64,000 bases of DNA from Hermodice carunculata. Lineage: Eukaryota; Annelida; Polychaeta; Eunicida; Amphinomidae. Within the stretch, counting starts at the first letter, position 1; each line of letters opens with the position of its first letter. The notes beneath the pieces were generated by a model. That model searched no databases. It saw nothing but the letters and a program-made list of their open reading frames with translations, and had not been told where the DNA came from. Location: NCBI GenBank assembly GCA_964020975.1, contig CAXHWN010002399.1, forward strand, positions 124,001 through 188,000, read 5' to 3'. Positions 36,550 through 52,400 of the stretch are shown here, one piece after another. Both the position numbers and the translations under genes were made by a program.

Positions 36550-37660
36550 TTTGACCATGCAAAATACATAGATCTGACCTGATGCAGGTGGCTCCCTCTT
36601 TTGCTCAATAGGTGCTAGAGTAGGACCGCATTTAAATATGAATACATCGTATTCGAACACTTTCGAGTCTTTTAGCATCATATTGAGTACAACCACTCCA
36701 CACTGGGCTAGCAAATTCAAGGAAAGGTCGAATGAAGGAAAAAGAAATAATCTCCAGTGTTGGACGGTCCAAATAAATTTTAAACTCTTCATAATATTAT
36801 GAATATGTTAGCTTTAAATATAATTTCTGAGACATGGTCGTTCCAAAGTAAATCAGAGCGCAGAGTGATACCAAGGTGTTTATGTTTATTCATGTCTCCC
36901 AACACATGACCTTGAAAGGTAACAGGTGGATGGGAAATAGATGTACCTTTACGACAAACAAGCATTGATCCGGACTTGGAAGCATTGAATGTAACTTACC
37001 AATCTTTGGACCATTTCTCGATTTCAGATAGATCAGAATTAAGCGATTCAGCTGTAGTTACGGGATTATCCACTGTTAGATAAAGGGTGGTGTCATCAGC
37101 AAACATTTTAATATTGGACTTAACAATGTCCACAATATCGTTTATATAAATCAGGAACATTAATGGGCCTAGCACGGAGCCTTGGGGTACCCCGGCTTGG
37201 ATGTATCCCCAGGAAGAAGATTTACTATCGAGGATCACACGTTGACGACAATCACAAAGATAATTAGAAAACCAAGACAGAAGACAGTAATACCTGCTTT
37301 TTTCCGTTTATAGAGTAAGGCAGGGTGCCAAACTTTATCAAAAGCCTTACTTATGTCTAAGAAAATTATCCTAGCTTCCTTTTGCTTGTCAAGAGCAAGG
37401 CATAACTGATGATACAGTGCAAGCAGTTGGTTTACAGTGGGATCACGAGGTATGAACCCGGATTGATGAGCAGAGATAATAAGATTTTGACGGAAGATGT
37501 TGAAAACGTGTTTGAAAACAATTTTTTCAAACACTTTTCCAACACGGCTAAGAAGGGAGATAGGTCTATAATTAGCACATAAATTGTATTGTCCTTTTTT
37601 TGTAAAGGGGGGTTACGTCAGCCTTTTTCCAAGAAGATGGGAACACATGAAACTTGAAAA
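36550..37660 (-). pseudogene. LINE reverse transcriptase fragment (jockey/CR1-like)
   Basis: Minus-strand pieces give the reverse transcriptase domain in order: SSWKKADVTPLYKK (about 37,620), FEKIVFKHVFN and FLDISKAFDKVWHP (37,534-37,340), AGVPQGSVLGPLMF and FADDTTLY with the catalytic aspartates (about 37,200-37,080), then thumb-like MKSLKFIWTVQHWRL (36,792 on). The enzyme would copy element RNA into a nicked target. At least two frameshifts and an in-frame stop just after KWSKDW break it. No endonuclease is seen upstream. The family matches the C-terminal pieces at 35.6-36.1 kb, so these may be parts of one rearranged copy. Confidence 0.9.
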
Positions 37661-38269
37661 AAAAATTAGGGTATAAACGAAACAGAAATGATACAGTTTA
37701 GATTATAGCATACATCTATCACGATTTAGTGTGATATTTTTGGAATAGCTAAACAATATGAACCTGTGAATGAAAGACGGCATATAGGAGCAGTCAAGTT
37801 TGAAACATGTCATGGCGCACAATCGACAGCAGTCGCTGAACTACAGCTTGCAAATGAACACATGATTGAAAAATAACTAACTTTTATCACCATAGTGCTT
37901 TGTCAGAGGCGGTCGTTGTATTACAAAGACTTTGAAAACTGGCACAACCAGCACAAGCAGATAATTCACAATTCTGGTCACAAAATACATCAGCCCGCAG
38001 GTCCTTGATCGGACAGACACAGATTGACTGCGCAGCAGGGTTTGTCCATGGCTGTCACAGACTTGCTTCTGGAAGCTCTAGGTGCTGGTCCAACAACAGG
38101 GGAGTTGTCGCTGCGCTCAATGACAGGAGCTGCTGCTGCTGCAGCAAAATCAGCAATTATCGATTATAGGGAAGATAAGCGGGCGGCATCATTTGTGACT
38201 TCGGCTGTGAAATTGTCTCCAGAAGTCACTGCGGACATGGACTTGGCGTCTCAAATTTAATTCATATTA
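37661..38269. other. Mostly no gene; one open frame of unknown nature
   Basis: A 78-codon frame at 38,024-38,260 plus (first ATG at 38,048, MAVTDLLLEALGAGP, with an alanine run) lies in a locally GC-richer patch. I recognise no family. It may be an exon, a remnant of the neighbouring broken gene on the other strand, or chance. Confidence 0.3.
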
Positions 38270-38299
38270 CCCCTCAATTGTTTATGCCCCCAACCTTGG

Positions 38300-39416
38300 G
38301 TGGGGGGGGGGGGCGGATGGCATTTGGATTTACTCTTGTCAATCTGTCCGTCTCTCCAATAAACATTGTTGGCAGACTTAAATTCTGTGTCACGAACTAG
38401 ATCAATGTCTCTGCTGATGTCTTAGAGATGCCGGTTGATGGCTGCACGGATGTTTTTAAGAGTGTTTTTGTGATATTCTTGGGCTTGTTCAACGGACATG
38501 GTCATAGATTATTGACCCTTTTCAGGGTTCTGTGGATTGGTCGCGCAGTAAAATCTTTCTTGTTTTTCTCCCAGATCTGATGCCGTAATTGTAGTTGTAT
38601 CAATCGGATGTTTGTTCACTGCCATACTCCAATCTACAAAGGAGAAAAAAGGGATAGTTTTTTAACTCTATTTTATTTTATGATTTTAAGATAGGCGACA
38701 GAACTTAAGTCATCTGTGTAGCCGTCAAAATAATGGCTTGCTTGCAAATGCGAAGTTTAAAATGCAACAATGTTTCAAATTTTGACTGATAATGGTAGGG
38801 CCTATTCATATTTTTATTCTACACACTGTATACAAATTGGCATTAAAAAGGTTGAAATAATGGCAGTATTTTTACACTGCTGATTCAGGGCATCGTTTAA
38901 ATTATCAGATCAGCCTTATATTAAATATCAGTTAGATATCTTGGCCACGGCCATAGTTAATTGGCTTTTTTGGCGGGGTGGGGTGGGAGGGGGGTTGATG
39001 AATATGAGCAAGGAATTTTGAGGAAATTGGGAAGGCCTACCTTGAAGTATTTCTAGGCCCCATGCAGTGTTTCTTTTTGTTGATTTGGACTCGTGACTGT
39101 CACGATATTGCTTTAATTCCTCATCAGTTACTTTTCTGAATCTGCCACGGTCACTACTGGTACTAGTAACGCTGGCACCAGTGGCAGATTCAGTTGAATC
39201 ACTTGTGGAAGCGGCCGAGCGATTCAGTGCCGCTTCAGCAAGTTGTTCATCCATTTGCTGCAGTGGTATGCTATGGGCGTTGGATGAAGCCACTTCAGCC
39301 AACTGGTTTATATCAATTGTGCTGAGTAGATTATTCTCATCAGTGTCAAATAATTCATCAAATAGACCTGGGAATTCCAGAATTTCCGTGTCCATTTCAA
39401 AAGTTCCATACTCCAT
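38300..39416 (-). pseudogene. Crypton-derived/ZMYM-QRICH1-like (DUF3504-type) gene, broken
   Basis: Minus strand, two exons. Exon 1 (39,416-39,041) encodes an acidic N-terminus, a serine/threonine-rich stretch and then RFRKVTDEELKQYRDSHESK, typical of the tyrosine-recombinase-like proteins derived from Cryptons (ZMYM2-4, QRICH1, KIAA1958 kin). It ends at AAG|GTAGGC in phase 1. Exon 2 begins after TTTGTAG at 38,633 and continues in frame as DWSMAVNKHPIDTTT, then YHKNTLKNIRAAINRHL and FKSANNVYWRDGQI, the expected order. Two in-frame TAA codons (38,509-38,511 and 38,422-38,424) interrupt exon 2, and the domain runs into a G-run region near 38,300, so it is probably dead. A multicopy transposon-like family or a decayed host gene are both possible. 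Confidence 0.75.
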
Positions 39417-41259
39417 TGTGCCGACTGTAATCAAAGAAGCGCTTTGCCTTTGAACTAATCGCGATGTCTTTGATGAGTCAAGCAGATGATCTTTTCAACT
39501 GGAAGACAGTGTGAGGGGCTCATGGGACTCTCACAATTTTTGGTACATAAAGATTGTTGCATCATATTTATTTGATTTCATTGTTTATCTGGACCATTTA
39601 TTTTCTTTTTTATATATGAAATCAAATGGTTTACATTTCACATGCTTGTGTTTATAGTATTTAGTTCGGATTATGTCCACTGTGAGGCGCTTGGGAATGC
39701 CAAGATTGGATTGTGAAAGTAGTCCCCAGTTGACAGTATCATTACGGTGCAAGTAGGCACTGACACGGGCAGTGCTGTACATGATGTTACCATCGACGGA
39801 TGAAAACAAAATTTGTCCCTATTCTTTCAATGCTAACAAAAACTCCGAATGTAAATATTATGTCTTGAGATGCCTGATAAGTGATGTCTCCTGGTTGATA
39901 TGCATTTTCATCGATCAACCACAACATTGTGCCAATAAACAGAGAAGGAATTGAAGATTCAGCTGAATTCAGTCCTACAGCATCAGGACTTGGGTAAAGA
40001 TCATCCGATTTTTTCAAGCATTTTTTTATATGTGTTTTAATAATCCCTACTCCTTACTCCAGGATTGCACATTTATAATTATCCACATACGCATCTTCTT
40101 ACTATGACTGGAAGCTGTTTTGGCTAACTATGGCTGGAAGCTGTTGTGTACATCACGAAGTTAACACGTCAGTCTATTGACAACCTGTATGGCATTAAAT
40201 ACAGATACATTTTAATTGGTGCCAATTGACCTTCACATACACTGAGAGGATATAAGCAGGTAATCTGTCACTAAAGACAGTCAAATGGATAAATAAAAAG
40301 CAAGACTCAAGTCTTAGTAATAATCTAGACATATTTGTGATGATTGTTAAGTCAAAGTGTTTACCTTTTTCTCAATTACCCTTCATACATAATAGAGTAT
40401 AATGTGCAGTTATATCCAATAAAGTATACAAACGTTTATTCAAAGCTGAATGATGTCAGTTTGGCCATTATCAAAGCCTGCAATCTGGATGAATACCATA
40501 AGCACTCTAAAAATAACACGCACTGTAATAGAAGCACCCTCACCTTTGGTCATGGAGGTCTTTTTTGAAATTTACCAATTTGCAATGCACTTTCAAATTA
40601 ATAAAAACTGTATAAAAAAAGTAGAGAACATATGAAAACATAGTACTTTTTCCACACATGCATGTATTATACAGCCGTGAATTCCTGTATGCAAGGATTT
40701 TTTTACTTCCAGAATCTCGTAATAACTCTGACCCAACAAAACTTTGGATAAGCATCGCGTACTGCTATTAGGAAGAATATGATATATGCAAAATCTCAAA
40801 GTTTATAGACTTATAGTTATTGATATTTCCGGACTTTATACTACAATAACTACTACTTAATATTTCTTATGAGCCTGAAAACTATAAATCTTCCTATACA
40901 AACTGGTTAAGACTGAACATGTATGTAACCAACCACTCGCATTGCTATGATGACGTTCCCAAGGAGATTGAGATTCTTTAATTCCAAAATTTCTATAGTG
41001 CCATGACACTTTCATTTTTTTTTTCAATGTAAAGCTGGGTTTTGCACATTGCAAAATGCCAAAAGTTGTATCATGTATGCACAGCAACTTGAGCTATATA
41101 TGTATTTTAAAATACTGAAAGGAAATATTAAGATAACAAATTAAATTGCCTCTGGGATTTCCACAAAATATGCAGCATGTCCCTTTCACCCTCGTCAACG
41201 GTAGATATACACTGTTTATTGACTACGTCAAACCCTGTGTTGGCACTGCTTATCTACAG
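39417..41259. other. No recognised gene
   Basis: Overlapping minus-strand frames at 39,585-40,017 (for example SIPSLFIGTMLWLIDENAYQ) look somewhat protein-like, but I could not place them. The rest is AT-rich with nothing to report. Confidence 0.35.
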
Positions 41260-41265
41260 CATTAA

Positions 41266-42045
41266 TTAAATTATTACACCAATGTCCAAAAAAGAGGCCT
41301 CCTCCCACGTTTCTACACTATAAAGAATAAGAACTGTTACATTTCTGTCCCAAGTGTCTTTTTTTTTCTTCGGCAGCAGTTTTATATATGACACAGTCAA
41401 TAAAGATAAAGGTAGGTAAATTTTAGAGAATTTTTCAATAGGAATAACTTGAAAAGTAAAATATGTGACAAGAGTAAATATATGATAAGGTTTTTTTAAT
41501 GTGAAATTCGGATTCATCTGTGTAATGTTCAAGAAATTCCCACATTTGGCACTTTTCGAACTCGTTTTTGACATGATAGTAGTTTTGACTATTTGACCAG
41601 AGGGCAGTCCACAGATGACCATGAGAGGTACCTTCGGGAATATCACTTCCATTTAAAACAAAGGTCCATGATCGGCTTCTTTTCGTTGGCTGAGAATAAA
41701 ACATAGGTCTTTTGACATTTTAACATTATTTTCAAAATTTGGCTCCAAAATCTGATGTTTTTAAATTTGTACTGAACTTCAGTGCAGCCTCAACTGGTTT
41801 GGACACAATTTGCAAAGAAATTTTGTCACCTGCAAATAATCTAATGTTAGTCGTAATATTATCAACCATGTCATTGACAAATATTAAAAGCAAGAATGGA
41901 CACAATCTTGAATCTTGAGGAACTCTTGCTGCAACAGGAAGCCGACTGAATTCCTGAACAAGAATAACCACTTTTTGAGCCCAAAAAGGAAGATAATCTT
42001 TAACCCAATCAACCGAAAACGAGTAGGATCAGTACGTGTTAAAGT
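41266..42045 (-). pseudogene. LINE reverse transcriptase fragment, degenerate
   Basis: Minus-strand pieces read VVILVQEFSRLPVAARVPQD followed by LLLIFVNDMVDNITTNIRLF and AGD, matching the VPQGS...FADD block of jockey/CR1-like reverse transcriptases, with the first catalytic Asp of FADD changed to Gly. Further on, FVLNGSDIPEGTSHGHLW matches the segment before the thumb. Several frame breaks separate them. The endonuclease of the same kind of element lies upstream at 43.2-43.76 kb, with a 144-bp repeat array between, so this may be one LINE split by a later insertion. Confidence 0.75.
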
Positions 42046-42063
42046 GATTCCAAGCTCAACTAA

Positions 42064-42885
42064 AGAAGAAGTTTTGCTGCAAAGCAAACCTGCCTGTGTT
42101 CCTTCAAAAGTTGTAATTACGGCTAGATGAAATTTTCAAAGGTCCAAAGGACATTGACCTTGACTTTTAGAGGTTACATGATAATTGCAAAAAATTTGCA
42201 GAGTTGTAATATGTACAAGTTGAGTCCAACATGATTAAAATTGGATGAAAAATAAACACTCTGTGGCTGGATAAAATTTTTGAAGGTCCAAATGACTTTG
42301 ACCTTTCACCTTTAGAGGTCACATGTAAATTACAAAAAAATACAATGTTACATTAATTACAATTTAAGCCCACCTAAAGCCAAATCAGATGAAAATGGAC
42401 AAGGGGATTGGCTAGATGAAACTTTAGAGGCTACATGTAACACACACAAAATATGCAGTGCTGCAATACCTACAATGTCGGTACAACATGCACAAAATTG
42501 GATGAAAATTTACAGTTATGGCTGGATGAAAATCCAAAGGTCCAAATGACTTTGAAGGTTGAAGTTTAGAGGTGACATATAAAAATTACAAAAATATGTA
42601 ATACTTTAATGTCTACAATTTGGGATCCACATGGTCCAAATTATATGAAAGTTGACAAAGCTGGATGAAAATTTCAAAAGTCCAAATGACCCAAATGACC
42701 TTGACCTTTGACCTTTAGAAGTACATGTAAATTACAAAAAATGTGCAGTGCAACAAACCTATAAATTGAATTTGGATGGGTTACCTGCACCTATTAAAGT
42801 TTGGAGATATTCAAGATTTAAAATTTCCTAATTTGTATAAGCTTCAATATATTTCCCCCTCTTTATTGAAAGGCACAAATTTATG
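42064..42885 (+). repeat. Array of about 144-bp units, forward orientation
   Basis: About five diverged units, each with TCCAAATGACYTTGACCTTT and CACATGTAAATTACAAAAA, plus GGATGAAAATT. Spacings between matching points are about 144 bp, with one longer gap. The array ends in TTACCTGCACCTATTAAAG..TTTGGAGATATTCAAGATTT, which is also the inner end of the array at 44.9 kb. Confidence 0.85.
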
Positions 42886-42994
42886 TATAGACCTATAATT
42901 ATGCCATGTTCAAAGTTTCTCAGTGTAATAATCTTCCTGAACACTGGCAAACAAAACTTTATAATAAAGAAAAAAGAAAGACAAACAGACAATT

Positions 42995-42997
42995 ACA

Positions 42998-43093
<96 letters not shown>

Positions 43094-43112
43094 AAAAGAA
43101 AGAAAGAACAGA
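42995..43112. repeat. (GAAA)n microsatellite
   Basis: About 28 GAAA units. Open frames of KERKKERK type over it are artefacts. Confidence 0.97.
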
Positions 43113-43199
43113 TTATTTGTTTTGGTACACAGACATAATCGGAATTTCTTTGGCTCATTAAACGTATAATTTCACTGGTCACCTAATCTGTCGTCTTTA

Positions 43200-43760
43200 C
43201 AGTCAAATTTTAAAAAGCAGCCTCCAAAGTGCAACACACAAACCTTCGTTTAAATCATTAAAATTTGCATTTTTGGAATCCCAAATATTACGTTTGAAAG
43301 GCTTTTCTGTGGGAAAAGTAAAAGTTACACGACAATAGAGACCATTGAATGGACGGAGGTCGACACTTGAGGTAGGATCTAGTGAAAAACCTGGTGAGTC
43401 AGTTATGATGACACTTACAAGTGACACCGTGAATTACCTTGAGCGTGTTGGCCCACTGATGACTTGACATAGGTTGTAATTATATATTATATTAAAGAAA
43501 TGAATTCCGAGTTCAGTATCTGTGTAATCCAAGTCCAATTCTTCAAGGAACCATTAAAATCGCCAATAACTATTAAAATTGTCAGATTACTCACCATTCC
43601 AATGCAAATGGGATTCATTTTGAAATTCTGTGCGCAAATGGTTTCTTTCTTAAGCTCTCCAGCCAGGTGGGTGATAATAGGCGCCATAAGAGCATTGCCG
43701 CGAGCAGTTTTAATTTCAATCAATAGACACTCACAGGTGTTAATTGCTTACTGAATAAGG
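43200..43760 (-). pseudogene. LINE endonuclease (APE-type) fragment
   Basis: Minus-strand frames read ILIVIGDFNGSLKNWTW (the GDFN motif of the apurinic-like endonuclease) and then, after stops, YNLCQVISGP and IITDSPGFSLDPTS, the segment leading to the SDH motif, followed by FKRNIWDSKNANFNDLNEGL at the end of the domain. This enzyme would nick the target DNA for LINE insertion. The SDH position is not conserved and stops interrupt the frame. The element is cut off at about 43,200. Confidence 0.75.
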
Positions 43761-44934
43761 AATCACGTGCAAAAAAAAACCTCTCCAAAATTCCGAAAAA
43801 CCGTCGCAAGGGAGGGTAAAAAAAATCGGAATTTCATCTTTTTTAAATGTCCATTTATATGCAAAAAGACATTAATCACCAACAAGGCACAAGTAAAATT
43901 GAAAATTAGAAAGTCGAGATGGCAACCATTAATTCCCAGTGGATAACTCATTTATTTGGTACTTCCAGAACTTCAAATGATATATTTTGTCTTGAAAACG
44001 ACTCTGCTGGGAGAGATATCTTCAAACCTTAAATAATACAAAGGAAATTTCAATGCGTAAATTAAACATTGATCTTATAATAAAAACCCAATCAAAGCAA
44101 AGATTACTATGGGCGATAATAGGGCTTTTACGGGCATCAAATAGAAAAAAAATACTTTTTGAGGGATGTGGTAGCTTGGGCAGAAGGGTAGGAAGAAAGT
44201 TGAAGTAGGTATCTTAATGAAAGACAGATGCAATAGTATCTTTTATAACTCTGTGAATAAAAATAGGCCTATCATAAGCATAACAAAAGCCAAGATGTCA
44301 AAATATAAATTGATTTCAAAATCAAACATTTTAAATAAAAAGTGTTAAATTTGTATGGAATGTAACCTAAAAGTCTTTTGTGGGTGCAATCTCATGCAAC
44401 ATGTCAAGTGTCAGACTGTTATTGTGAATTTCTTTGACATATTTCAGATGTGTACTCCAAAAATACAATGAAAGAACAGCAAATAAATAAAACTGGAAAA
44501 ATGATGAATATACTAGAACCAATGAAAACAGATAGGTCTACATGCACAAATTGATAAATTGGCGTTTAGAGTCTATGCTGCAAAATTTGGCAGAAATAAA
44601 ATTTTCCATGCATATTTGTGTTTTTGCCGTGGAAGATTTCCTGGATTTGTGGATACAGAAGTTTGTGGCTATCTGTTTCATTTGTGTCAGTATTATTATA
44701 AAAGAAGTAAATAGCCATGAGTCATTAATGTTTCTAGGATATGTTAAATGCAAGTCTTACACGCCATTTATATCTTTGGTACTGTTTTTAAGCAACATGA
44801 TACCAAGATAAATATCCATATTTGTATCATCTATTGCTTCAAAGTGCCTCTTTACCCTTCAGTAGCTTTGTCAATGCCACAGGGATGTCTCCTGATTGAG
44901 TTTTGCGCATAAACATAATTCTAAGAAAATGGCT
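43761..44934. other. No recognised gene
   Basis: AT-rich; an 89-codon frame at 44,542-44,811 and its antisense partner lack any known motif. Confidence 0.4.
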
Positions 44935-45880
44935 GTTTTTATTAAAGAGGGGAGAGGGGGTCAATGACAAAGTAATGCAAATTATGAGCATTTCAAAAAT
45001 TTTTAATCTTGAATATCTCCAAAATTATTTTAGGTGCAGGTAATTCATCCGGGTACAATTTATAGGTCTATAACTCTGTACGTTTTTGTAATTGACATGT
45101 AACCTCTAAAAGCTAAACGTCAAGGTCATTTGGACCTTTGAAATCTTATCCAGGCATAACTCTTTCAATTGTCATCCAATTTTGAATGTATGGTACCCAA
45201 ATTGTATGTTTTGCAGCTTTGCACGTTTTTGTAATTAATACGTAATCTCTAAAAGCCATAAGTCAAAGTCATTTGGACCCTTGAAATTTTCATCCAGCCA
45301 TACCTCTGTCCATTTTCATCTAATTGTGACCATGTTGGACCCAAATTGTAGATATTGCAACATTATATATTTTTGTAATGAAAATGTAACCTCTGAAGGT
45401 CAAAGGTCAAGGTCATTTGAATTTTTAAAATTTTCATCTAGCCATAAATCTGCCACTTTTCATCCAATTCTGACTACGCTGTACCCAAATTGTATGTATT
45501 GCAACACTGTATTTATTTATAAGGAAAATGTAATCTGTGTAGGTCAAAGGGCAAGGTCATTTTGACCTTTGAATGTTTCCTCTGGCCAGAACTTGGTCAA
45601 TTATTTGTCTATTTCGGTTCATGTTGGGCTTAATTTGTCGACTTTGTAACAATGTATATTATTGTAATACGCGTGTAACCTCTATAGGTCAAAGGTCAAG
45701 GTCATTTGGACCTTTGACAGGTTCATCAAGCTATAACGTGGTCAATTTTCATCACAATTCAATCATGTGGGACTGTACTTATAGGTATTGCAACACTGGG
45801 GGGTTTTGTACTTAACGACGTCGTAAAGTCAAAAGTCAAGGTCATTTGGACATTTGAAACTTTTATCTAGCCTTAACTTG
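44935..45880 (-). repeat. Array of about 144-bp units, inverted orientation
   Basis: About six units with AAGGTCATTTGGACCTTTGA at roughly 45,120, 45,265, 45,410, 45,555, 45,700 and 45,838. The inner end (44,940-45,070) is the reverse complement of the inner end of the 42 kb array over about 120 bp, including AATCTTGAATATCTCCAAAA and AGGTGCAGGTAATTC. Confidence 0.85.
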
Positions 45881-46071
45881 GTTGCTGTTATGTATCACCT
45901 GCCACGGTGCTTACATGGGACCGTAATCTTTGCGGTATACAAGTGCCTTCTCCTGTGCCCAGGTAATAAATTCAACTTACGTCACAGAAAGTATTGTGTA
46001 AAAGGGCAAGGAACGTCCATTTTAAACATATTTGTCGTGTTTCAACAAATGTCCAAGTTACCTAAGGCCTA

Positions 46072-49487
<3,416 letters not shown>

Positions 49488-52400
49488 TCACTGTAGCGTT
49501 GTTTTACCCTCACGGAGCGCCTCAATGACCATGTCATGTTCTTTTGGATCATGAAGTGACAAGAACTGAGCAGCAATTATGTGGTCCTCCGAGAAGTCGC
49601 CAAAGTACCTGATCCCGTCCACCTGTATATCCCTGGTGGCAACGACGTTAACTGTTACATAGCCGTTGTCTTCCCAGGTGGCCTGCAAATTGGTCCAAGC
49701 AAAGTTGTGTTCAGCAATTTATTGCTCCAACATATGGTTTAAACTGATTGTTCATAACTGCTTCTTTACCAAAGAAAAATTATTAAATCTTTCCTTTTTT
49801 ACATTCGCAGTTCCGCAGTAAAAGTGGGTAACAGCAGGAAATTTAATATATAATTTTTATCCAGGGCCAGAACCCCCTTAAAGAATCGGAATATATTACA
49901 GAGACCAAAAAAATGGTGTTATTCGTCATGAGTTTAAAACTTTAAGTACTGCGCAGCAGTATCAAATTTATATTCCAATTAAATAGCTTGTTTACCTTAG
50001 TGACCTGATGCATGGCTGTACCACATATTCTTTTGAATCCATCTTCCTTTGCTCTCCGCAGGTCATAATCATCCAGCATCCTTATAACCTTCAGAGTTTC
50101 GTCAGGTCCAAGGTCAGGGTCAACTCCAAGAAACCAGCTGTTCCAGGTTTCTGGTGGAAGCTGTTTCAGTAATATTTTCATAGGCTCTTCTACAGTCAGC
50201 ATAATTGCCACAACTGCTTTGAAACGAGGGTATTTCTCCACAATGACATCATAATCAATCTCCTCGTCATACTTGGGCAAGCTGTTCAGGTTTGCTGCGA
50301 CCAATTTTCCCGTTTTCTTGTTCCGGATGGCACTTGAAAAGTTAGACTTCTTGAATATATCCCAGAAGTAAATTCGAAGCACCTCCATAAATGAATCCTG
50401 ATCTATACCAGCTTTTTTGAAAGCGTCATTCCTTTCTACAAAATTGTGGGCCACAAGCGGCAAGCAATCAATGGCATCTGCTTGCTGAAACAGGTCCACA
50501 ATTTCATACAACTCGTCGTCATTACTTTCTTTGTTTGCCGTATCAATGCCGCTGTCTGTCTGCATTTTGGATAATATATCTGACAAGGTTTTGCTACCTA
50601 AGATGTCCATCATCTTAAAGTCAAATCCCTTTTGTTTTAATTTGCTCCATACCCATACAATGTTAATAGATGTGCCCCCGATATCTGAAATTTTAGACTC
50701 TTCATTCAAGGAATGCTTGGGTACATCAAAGGAATCTGAAATTATTGTGAAGAGGACATCGGTTATGGGATCAAGGTCACGTTGTGGCATTTCATCCGCA
50801 GGTGCATTCCTTTTTTTCCATGCTAGGTGAATTTCTTTCAGTCTTTTATCATTGACCTTATCATTTGGTGGTTCAACGGGTATTTTGTCCATATGATGTA
50901 CGGCCATAGGTACTTTGTACTCCTCCAAATGGTCTTTGCAGACGGTTATAATATCATGTTCCTTGACAGATTCTCCTGCTTCAGTGACATAAAAGCAAAC
51001 CAGTTCAGTTTGACTGCCCTTCGAGTCTATACCCCTGACACAAACATTTTTTATCCCTGCGAGGTGTTTAGTGATGCACGCTTCAACTTCACCAATATGC
51101 AGGCGAAAACCACGTATCTTTACATGGTGAACTTGCCTGCCTTCAAATATGATGCGACCATTAGAAATTCTGGCAAAATCACCGGTCATGAACAAATTAC
51201 TATGGTCTTGCTTTTGTGTGAAAGGATTCTTCATTATGGTTTCTGACTTACTTACACCTAGGTATCCCCTAAGTACACAACTGCCGCTCACACACAGATG
51301 TCCTCTTTCTCCTTTTTTCACTGGCTTCAGGTCTTCATCCAAAATGTATACATTGGTATTGTATCTAGGTAAACCTACACTAAGTTGTCCTCCATAGCAC
51401 CCCTCATTTAAGTCTTCTTCCTTCTCAAAGTATTGAGAAATAACAGTTTGGTCCCCAGTTTCCACCATGCCCCATCCATTATGCAACCCAACGCCCTCTG
51501 AGAAATAGTCAACGAAGTCTTTTGCTACTTTAAAGGGGAGAGTTTCGGCTGAGCATTCAACCCATCGTAGGGACTTGCAGTTTTGTGGATCACTTTGACA
51601 CTGCAAATAAAGCAACATATTGGCCAAAAAGGATGGAGAAAAAAATGGAATGCACGTTACTTTGTGTTTATTTATGGCTTCCGCAACTATTTCTGGATTT
51701 TTGTTTTGCTCTCCGGTAAGCACCACTTGTGGGTAACCTGTGACCAAAGGTAGAATTGTATCCAAAGTGTTAGTTGTAATAACATTGTGCGTAAGGAAAA
51801 CAGATCCATCAGATATGTTGAATCGTTCTTTGTGATTGGCAAGAAGATAAAACAAGGCTTTGTGTTTGATTGGAACCAATTTGGGCGTTCCCGTGGTCCC
51901 AGTTGTCGTGGTAACAAAGAACAGTCCGTCAGGTTCAGGCACTTGCAACCTCTCACAATCTTCCAGATTTTCGTCATTGATATCTGCATTCTCCTTCATG
52001 ATATCTTGAAAGTAAACCACAGTTGTGTCATTCAGAGATGATGTTACATTTTTCTCCTTTAAATCTTTTTCGAAGTTTCTGTCAATCAGGAAGCAAAGTG
52101 GATGTGAACCCTCCAGTAGGCGCTTGACCCTTTCGCCGGTGGCACTTGGAGTCAGAGACATGACACCTATGCCCATTTTGTTAATTGCAAGCCATTCTAT
52201 GATGTGTGTATCACTGGTTCCTCCAAAAGTACATATGATGTGTTCATGCGAGGACTGGAGGCCAGGATTGCGCATGCGTATCACTTTCACTAAACTTCTG
52301 GCAAGACGGTTAGATAATCTATCTATTTCATCAAAGGTGTAGATCTTCTCTCCACAAATTACCGCGGGCTGGTCTGCTACCCTTTTCCCATTTCTAGAGG

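Noticed and set aside
39585-40017. Overlapping minus-strand frames with SIPSLFIGTMLWLIDENAYQ
   Set aside because: Looked vaguely like proteins encoded by repeats, but the alignment from memory was too weak to call.
49942-49995. Seventeen extra residues at the end of the first synthetase exon
   Set aside because: They lie past a good GTAAAC donor; the joined downstream exon continues the domain in frame.
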